Part shown: piece by piece, positions 34,957 to 40,937 of the stretch
How positions within the stretch are numbered: the stretch's first letter is position 1
Layout: the number at the start of each line of letters is the position of its first letter
Assembly: GCF_001442535.1 (NCBI RefSeq)
Contig: NZ_CP013141.1
Span: 5,101,367-5,142,303 of the forward strand
DNA from: Lysobacter antibioticus
GTDB taxonomy: Bacteria; Pseudomonadota; Gammaproteobacteria; Xanthomonadales; Xanthomonadaceae
Direction of reading: 5' to 3'
DNA length: 40,937 nucleotides
Program-made: the position numbers and the translations under genes
The notes under the pieces: model-generated
Told to the model about the DNA's origin: nothing
Seen by the model: only the letters and a program-made list of their open reading frames with translations
The model's database searches: none

Positions 34957-37900
34957 GTGACAGCCCTCTCCCAGCTTCTCGCCACCTACCGCGCCGCCGC
35001 CGTCACCGAACGGGAGAAGGGCACGTACTTCGAGGAGCTGATCCTCACCTATCTGCGCAACGAAGCCACCTACCGCGACCTCTACAGCCAGGTCTGGACG
35101 TGGGCAGACTGGGCGCCCGGACACGGGTTCACCGCCAAGGACGACGGCATCGACCTGGTGGCGCAACTCGCCGGCACCGGTGAGTTCCACGCCATCCAAT
35201 GCAAGTTCTACGACCCGGACTACAAGCTGCAGAAGAAGGACATCGATAGCTTCTTTACCGCTTCCGGGCGAAAGCCGTTCACCCATCGCATCATCGTCAG
35301 CAGCACCGACCACTGGTCCGACCACGCGGAGAACGCGCTGGTCGACCAGCAGCCGCCGGTTAGCAAGATCACCCTACACGATCTAGAAGAGAGCCAGATC
35401 GACTGGGCGCGATATCAGCCTCGTAAGGCGCCGGTGCTCAAGGCGAAGAAGACTCTGCTCCCGCACCAGGAGACAGCTCTCAAAGAAGTCACCGCTGGCT
35501 TGAAGGAGGCCGACCGCGGCAAGCTGATCATGGCCTGCGGCACCGGTAAGACCTTCACCAGCCTCAAGATCGCCGAGGCAATGGCAGGAAAGGGCAAGCG
35601 CGTGCTATTCCTCGTGCCCAGCCTGTCGCTGCTGTCGCAGACCCTGACCGAATGGACGCAGGAGAGCGGCATTTCGCTGCACAGCTTCGCAGTCTGCTCC
35701 GACAGCGACGTGGGTAAGAAGCGCGGCCGTAAGGAGGACGACGCCGTCCAGACGCTCGCGCACGAGCTGCGCTACCCGGCGACTACGGACGCAAAGCGGC
35801 TGGCCCAGGGCGTAGCCCTGCGCCACGACGACGAACACATGACGGTGGTCTTCAGCACCTACCACTCCATCGAGGTCATCCACGATGCCCAGCAAGCGCA
35901 CGGGTTGCCGGACTTCGATCTGATCGTCTGCGACGAGGCACATCGCACCACTGGCGCCACCTTTGAGGGCGATGATGAAAGCGCGTTCGTGCGCGTTCAC
36001 GACGCCAGCTACATCCGTTCCACAAAGCGCATGTACATGACCGCCACTCCGCGTATCTACGGAGATAGCGCTAAAGCCGTTGCCGAGCGCGACAACGTGG
36101 CTCTGTACTCGATGGACAACGAAGCCTGGTACGGCAAGCAGTTGTTCCTCATCACCTTCTCCGAAGCCGTCAAGCGCGGCCTGCTCGTGGATTACAAGGT
36201 GATCGTGCTGGCAGTGGAGGAAAGCCACATCAACCGTCGCCTGCAGAAGTTGCTGGCCGACGAGAACAACCAGCTCAAGGTGGACGACGCGGCGAAGATC
36301 GTCGGCTGCTGGAAGGCCCTGGCCAAGCTAGGCATCCACGAGGATGGCACCGATACCCCGGAGCCCATGAAGCGCGCCGTAGCGTTCTGCCAGGTCATCG
36401 AGCCGGGCAAGGGCGGCAAGACCCACAAGGTCAGCTCCAAGGAAATCGCCGGCATGTTCCAGGCGGTGGTGGAGGCCTACCAGGATGCCGAGGACATCGA
36501 GGAAGGAGCGCGCCTGACCTGCGAAGCCGAGCACGTGGACGGCGGGATGAACGCCGGCGAGAAGGAGGCCAAGCTGGACTGGCTGAAAGCGCCCACACCA
36601 GCCGACACTTGTCGCGTGCTGAGCAACGTGCGTTGCCTGTCCGAAGGCGTTGATGTGCCCGCGCTGGATGCCGTGCTTTTCCTGACGCCCCGCAATTCCC
36701 AGGTGGACGTGGTGCAGTCGGTCGGTCGGGTCATGCGTACCGTCAAAGACAAGAACGGCAACCATCTAAAGAAGCGCGGTTACGTCGTGCTGCCAGTGGT
36801 CATCCCGGCCGGTATCGAGCCCCACGAGGCCCTGAACGACAACAAGACCTATGCTGTGGTCTGGCAGGTGCTGCAGGCGCTGCGTTCGCACGATGACCGC
36901 TTCGATGCCATGGTCAACAAGCTGGACCTCGTCGGGCCCGATCGCAGCAAGATGGAAGTCATTGCCATCGCGGACACGGTGCAACGCAAGGCCAGCCCCC
37001 TGAGAGACAACAGCGCCAAGCAGGCCGGCAAGGCCAAAGGCAAGTTCGCCATCGGCGAATCTGCCGAGAAGTACGGGCCTGCTCCCGACCAGACCCAGCT
37101 GGAATTCGAGGTCGGCGAGATCGAACGCGCGCTGTATGCCAAGGTGGTGGACAAGTGCGGCAACCGCAACCACTGGGAGGATTGGGCCAACGACATCGCC
37201 AGGATCGCCCAGACACACATCGATCGCATCAAGGCTCTACTTGAGGATCCCGACCAGACCGCCGCTCGCGAAGCTTTCAATGAGTTCGCCAAGGAGCTAC
37301 GCGACGACCTGAACGATAAGGTCAGCGACGCCGAAATCATCGAGATGCTGGCTCAGCACCTGATCACCAAGCCGGTGTTCGAGGCGCTGTTTGCCGACTA
37401 CAGCTTTGCAAACCACAACCCCATGTCACGCGCCATGCAGCGCGTCTTGGATGTGCTGCACGAGCAGCACTTGGACAAGGAAGCGTCCACTCTGCAGGAG
37501 TTCTACGACAGCGTAAAAATGCGCGCCGAGGGCATCGACTCTCCGGCCGGCAAGCAGAAAATCATCAAGGAGCTATACGACAAATTCTTCAATGGAGCCT
37601 TCCCCAATCTGGCCAAACGCTTGGGCATTGTCTACACGCCTATCGAGGTGGTGGATTTCATCCTGCACAGCGTAGACCACCTGCTGCGCCAAGAGTTTGG
37701 CCAGACCCTGGGCAGCGAGGGTGTGCACATCTTGGATCCGTTCACTGGCACGGGCACATTCATCACGCGCTTGTTGCAATCGGGTCTGATCAGCCAGGAT
37801 CAGCTGTCGCACAAGTACAAGCACGAGATCCACGCCAACGAACTGGTGCTGTTGGCGTACTACATTGCCGCCATCAACATTGAGGCGACCTACCACGGCA

Positions 37901-39894
37901 TCGCCGGCGGCGATTACGTACCGTTCGAGGGTATCTGCCTGACCGATACCTTCCAGATGTACGAAAAGGACGATCTGCTATCAGAACAGCTGGTGGATAA
38001 CAGCAAGCGGCGCAAGCGGCAGAAGAAACTAGATATCCGCGTAATCGTCGGCAACCCGCCGTATTCGGTGGGACAAGATAGCCAGAACGACAACAACCAG
38101 AATATTGGCTATCCAGCGCTGGACAAACGCATTGAGGAAACATACGCAGCCCGGTCGGTGATGACATCCGTCAGGAATCTGTATGACAGCTACATTCGGT
38201 CCATCCGGTGGGCCAGTGACCGTATCGGCGAAGCGGGCATCATCGGCTTTGTAACCAATGCAGGGTTTCTGGATGCAACCTCGCAAGACGGGATGCGTAA
38301 GTGCTTGGTAGATGAGTTTTCTAGCCTTTACGTATTCCATCTGCGAGGAAATCAGCGCACATCTGGCGAAACCTCGCGTAAGGAAGGCGGCAAGATCTTC
38401 GGTAGTGGTAGTCGTGCTCCCATCGCTATCTCACTGCTGGTCAAGAATCCGCAGGCTGCCGAGCGCGGACAGATCTTCTTCCATGACATTGGTGACTACT
38501 TAAGCCGCGAAGAGAAGCTGGAGAAGATCGCCGGCTACTTCAGCGTGGCCGGTGTGCCGGATTGGGGGGAGATCACCCCGGATGATCATGGTGACTGGCT
38601 GAAGCAACGCGACGACAGCTTCAGTCGGTTCATTGTACTTGGCGACAAGAAGGGCGATTCCCTCAAGTTGTTCGACAACTTTTCGCTCGGAGTTGCCACC
38701 GGCCGGGATGCCTGGGCCTACAACGCCAGTCGCGACAAGCTGGGTGCCAACATGGCCGGCATGATCGGTTTCTACAACGCCGAACTAGCACGCTTCGATG
38801 CAGAGTTCTCTGGCAAGTCCAAGAAGCAGCGCGACGAGGCCGTAGACGGATTCATCGACACCGACGCCACCCAGATCAGTTGGACGCGGGCACTGAAGCA
38901 AGAGCTTGGCAAGGGACGCCCCCACGCGTACGACGAGGCATGTCGGGTAACCAGTCTGTATCGCCCATTCACCAAGCAATGGTTGTACTTCAACCGACGA
39001 TTCAACGAGATGGTCTACCAGATGCCGCGCATCTTCCCGACCGCGGCGACTGAGAATCTCGTGATCGCCGTGTCCGGAGCTGGGGCGATGAAGGAATTCA
39101 CAACGCTAATCTCCAGCTCTTTGCTCGATTTGTGTTCGACTGATATTCGAGTATCCCAGTGCTTCCCACTTTATCTCTACGATGAAGTCGCGCAGCAAGC
39201 CGATGAGGGCTTGTTCGGGTCCGGCGAAAGCGTGAGTCGCCGCGACTCCATAACCGACGCCGGGTTAGTGCATTTTCAGTCCGCCTATGCGGGCGAGGCG
39301 ATCGGCAAGGAAGACCTGTTCTATTACATTTACGGCATCCTGCATTCGCCGGACTACCGCGCGCGGTACGCCGATAACCTCAGTAAGGAGCTGCCTCGCA
39401 TTCCGCGTGTGAAGTTGGCAGCTGACTTCTGGGCCTTCAGCAAGGCCGGCCGCGCCCTGGCCAGGCTGCACCTGAACTACGACACGGTCGAGAAGTGCCC
39501 GCTGATCATGGAGGCCAAGAGTCCTTTGACCGACGCCGACTACCGTGTCGAGAAGATGAAGTTTGCCAAGAAGAAGGATCCCGAGACTGGCAAGAACGTC
39601 GATGACCGCAGCACGGTGATTTACAACACCAAAATCACCCTCAAAGGCATCCCCGAGGCGGCCTGGGAGTACGTGGTCAACGGCAAGGCCGCTCTGGACT
39701 GGGTGATGGAGCGCCAAGCCGTTCGCGTGGACAAGGCCAGCGGCATCGTCAACGACGCCAACGACTGGGCCGTCGAGACCATCGGAAACTCCAAGTACCC
39801 ACTGGAGCTGTTCCAGCGCGTGGTGACGGTCAGCCTGGAGACTCAGAAGATTGTTGCCAATCTGCCTGCCCTCGATATCCGCGACGACGGCTGA
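34957..39894 (+). CDS. Type ISP single-polypeptide restriction-modification enzyme
   Basis: I choose GTG 34957, with AGGA 9 bases upstream, over TTG/ATG starts further left, because similarity to the family's usual N-terminus begins here (ALSQLLATYRAAAVTEREKG). The 1,645-residue protein contains all parts of a Type ISP enzyme in order. These are an Mrr-like nuclease (D66 in DDGIDLV, Q81-x-K83 in IQCKF), a superfamily 2 helicase/translocase (Walker A ACGTGKT 193-199, DEAH 326-329, TATPRIYG) with SVGRVMR later, and an N6-adenine methyltransferase (DPFTGTGTF from 927, NPPY 1033-1036). A C-terminal target-recognition region ends the protein. It methylates host DNA on one strand and cleaves unmodified invading DNA after translocation. 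Length and order are typical, so it looks functional. The DUF262 gene follows after 39 bases. Confidence 0.93.
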   Translation: MTALSQLLATYRAAAVTEREKGTYFEELILTYLRNEATYRDLYSQVWTWADWAPGHGFTAKDDGIDLVAQLAGTGEFHAIQCKFYDPDYKLQKKDIDSFFTASGRKPFTHRIIVSSTDHWSDHAENALVDQQPPVSKITLHDLEESQIDWARYQPRKAPVLKAKKTLLPHQETALKEVTAGLKEADRGKLIMACGTGKTFTSLKIAEAMAGKGKRVLFLVPSLSLLSQTLTEWTQESGISLHSFAVCSDSDVGKKRGRKEDDAVQTLAHELRYPATTDAKRLAQGVALRHDDEHMTVVFSTYHSIEVIHDAQQAHGLPDFDLIVCDEAHRTTGATFEGDDESAFVRVHDASYIRSTKRMYMTATPRIYGDSAKAVAERDNVALYSMDNEAWYGKQLFLITFSEAVKRGLLVDYKVIVLAVEESHINRRLQKLLADENNQLKVDDAAKIVGCWKALAKLGIHEDGTDTPEPMKRAVAFCQVIEPGKGGKTHKVSSKEIAGMFQAVVEAYQDAEDIEEGARLTCEAEHVDGGMNAGEKEAKLDWLKAPTPADTCRVLSNVRCLSEGVDVPALDAVLFLTPRNSQVDVVQSVGRVMRTVKDKNGNHLKKRGYVVLPVVIPAGIEPHEALNDNKTYAVVWQVLQALRSHDDRFDAMVNKLDLVGPDRSKMEVIAIADTVQRKASPLRDNSAKQAGKAKGKFAIGESAEKYGPAPDQTQLEFEVGEIERALYAKVVDKCGNRNHWEDWANDIARIAQTHIDRIKALLEDPDQTAAREAFNEFAKELRDDLNDKVSDAEIIEMLAQHLITKPVFEALFADYSFANHNPMSRAMQRVLDVLHEQHLDKEASTLQEFYDSVKMRAEGIDSPAGKQKIIKELYDKFFNGAFPNLAKRLGIVYTPIEVVDFILHSVDHLLRQEFGQTLGSEGVHILDPFTGTGTFITRLLQSGLISQDQLSHKYKHEIHANELVLLAYYIAAINIEATYHGIAGGDYVPFEGICLTDTFQMYEKDDLLSEQLVDNSKRRKRQKKLDIRVIVGNPPYSVGQDSQNDNNQNIGYPALDKRIEETYAARSVMTSVRNLYDSYIRSIRWASDRIGEAGIIGFVTNAGFLDATSQDGMRKCLVDEFSSLYVFHLRGNQRTSGETSRKEGGKIFGSGSRAPIAISLLVKNPQAAERGQIFFHDIGDYLSREEKLEKIAGYFSVAGVPDWGEITPDDHGDWLKQRDDSFSRFIVLGDKKGDSLKLFDNFSLGVATGRDAWAYNASRDKLGANMAGMIGFYNAELARFDAEFSGKSKKQRDEAVDGFIDTDATQISWTRALKQELGKGRPHAYDEACRVTSLYRPFTKQWLYFNRRFNEMVYQMPRIFPTAATENLVIAVSGAGAMKEFTTLISSSLLDLCSTDIRVSQCFPLYLYDEVAQQADEGLFGSGESVSRRDSITDAGLVHFQSAYAGEAIGKEDLFYYIYGILHSPDYRARYADNLSKELPRIPRVKLAADFWAFSKAGRALARLHLNYDTVEKCPLIMEAKSPLTDADYRVEKMKFAKKKDPETGKNVDDRSTVIYNTKITLKGIPEAAWEYVVNGKAALDWVMERQAVRVDKASGIVNDANDWAVETIGNSKYPLELFQRVVTVSLETQKIVANLPALDIRDDG

Positions 39895-39933
39895 GCCAAG
39901 CAACTCCGACCACAACAAAGAGCAGGATTCTGG

Positions 39934-40937
39934 ATGCAGCCCAACAAGACCACAGTCACCGGCCTGTTCAGTACGCCACACCAGTACCAGATACCGATCT
40001 TCCAGCGAGGCTACGTTTGGACGCTCGAGAAGCAGGTCGGCCCGCTGTGGGCAGACATTCAGGACCGGTCGGATGCCGTGCTGGAGCAGCAGGCGCTGAC
40101 AGCCAAGGGCGCGGCCATGGTGGCGAAGCCGCTGCCGAAGCACTTCTTGGGTTCGATCGTCATGACGCCGGTGCCCAACACCTTCGGCAGAGTCCCGGCC
40201 TTCGAGGTGATCGACGGTCAGCAGCGGTCCACCACCCTGCAGCTCCTGCTGCTGGCGTTCCGCCAAGCTGCGCTCCAACTGGCCGATAGCCCCATCCCCC
40301 AGATGCTAGACGGCTTGGCTCGGAATCCTGGCCCCTACCAGCGCCCCGAAGATTACTACAAAGTCTGGCCGACCCAGGCCGGCCAGGACGAGATGCGGCG
40401 CCTGAGCGACTCGGCGACAAGCATCCAGGACCTATGTGCAGCGTACCCAGCCCGGGACGGACGCAGAAAGATTGAACGGCCCTTGATGGTGCAGACCTTT
40501 CTGTACCTCTACCACGCCTGCCTCGGGTACATGCGCGGCCTTGATCTCACCGACCCTGTCGATCCTACAACGGACGGTACGCTGGGAGATGCACTCGTCG
40601 CCGACATCCGTCGCAGCAACGCCGTGGCGCCCTTGGGGGCGAACCGTCAACTGGATCCGGCCCGTGCCCAAGCGCTGTACATGGCCTTGTCCGACCACGT
40701 CCAGATCATGACCCTGACGCTTGAGGTGGAGGACGACCCGCAAGTCATCTTCGAGACGCTGAACGCACGCGGCGAACCTCTGTTGGCGTCGGACCTGGTT
40801 CGCAACTTCGTCTTCCTTGAAGCAGCACGCCAGGGACGGCCTGTGCAGCAGCTTTATGCGGAGTACTGGAGCCCGTTCGATCTTGTCGCCACGACCGGAA
40901 AAGGGGTCTCGGCCAATGCCTATTGGCGAGAGAAGGA
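39934..40937 (+). CDS. DUF262 (GmrSD N-terminal-like) protein, cut by window end
   Basis: ATG 39934 follows AGGA (39924-39927) and opens a frame that runs off the right edge after 334 codons. It shows the DUF262 hallmarks in order: IPIFQRGYVW (20-29), VIDGQQRSTTL (from 92) and FETLNARGEPL with SDLVRNF (from 273). In GmrSD and related systems this ParB-like domain provides NTP hydrolysis for restriction of modified DNA. The C-terminal part, which could be an HNH nuclease (DUF1524), is outside the window. Being 39 bases after the Type ISP gene, it is probably co-transcribed and part of the same defence module. Confidence 0.85.
   Translation, partial: MQPNKTTVTGLFSTPHQYQIPIFQRGYVWTLEKQVGPLWADIQDRSDAVLEQQALTAKGAAMVAKPLPKHFLGSIVMTPVPNTFGRVPAFEVIDGQQRSTTLQLLLLAFRQAALQLADSPIPQMLDGLARNPGPYQRPEDYYKVWPTQAGQDEMRRLSDSATSIQDLCAAYPARDGRRKIERPLMVQTFLYLYHACLGYMRGLDLTDPVDPTTDGTLGDALVADIRRSNAVAPLGANRQLDPARAQALYMALSDHVQIMTLTLEVEDDPQVIFETLNARGEPLLASDLVRNFVFLEAARQGRPVQQLYAEYWSPFDLVATTGKGVSANAYWREK

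Overview
The window looks like a chromosomal segment of a high-GC, Gram-negative gammaproteobacterium. It is most likely a Lysobacter-like member of the Xanthomonadaceae. The evidence is strong GC bias at third codon positions, a trimeric autotransporter, several secreted proteases and glycosidases, and IS5-family remnants of types common in xanthomonads. The taxonomic call is inference; no rRNA or housekeeping marker is present.

Layout. (1) 1-6243: the 3' part of a large DUF11/OmpA-like surface protein, then a large outer-membrane barrel protein broken by a one-base frameshift, then an intact NarL-type response regulator. (2) 6244-16860: a lower-GC accessory stretch with remnants of IS30, IS3 and two IS5 lineages. 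It carries a small DUF4096 protein, a secreted GH85 endo-beta-N-acetylglucosaminidase, an astacin-like metalloprotease flanked by two paralogous small secreted proteins, and a frameshifted LysR regulator. (3) 16861-21649: a small YadA-type trimeric autotransporter and, upstream of it on the same strand, an S8 subtilase with a PA domain. (4) 21650-23878: gene debris, including a shred of a type I secretion ABC transporter and an internally deleted IS5 copy. (5) 23879-24988: a secreted DUF3472/ricin-B lectin protein. (6) 25561-33812: the most interesting locus. It is a tight operon with ATGA overlaps encoding three exported proteins: a caspase fused to a subtilase-like domain whose nucleophile is Thr, a stand-alone caspase, and a protein with a degenerate caspase-like N-terminus followed by HEAT repeats. 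A GH24 lysozyme lipoprotein follows. (7) 34063-40937: an island edge with a tRNA-3'-end-like sequence, a strong terminator and a crippled P4-type integrase. Next comes a defence pair: a single-polypeptide Type ISP restriction-modification enzyme and a DUF262 (GmrSD-like) protein cut by the window end.

How the parts may work together. Regions 2, 3 and 5 encode a secreted degradative and adhesive repertoire consistent with a predatory or saprophytic life. Region 6 looks like an envelope-located proteolytic system that pairs apparently active and inactive copies of its domains. Prokaryotic caspases in characterised defence systems act in the cytoplasm, whereas every product here has an export signal. 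Region 7 is a conventional anti-phage module on a decayed integrative element.
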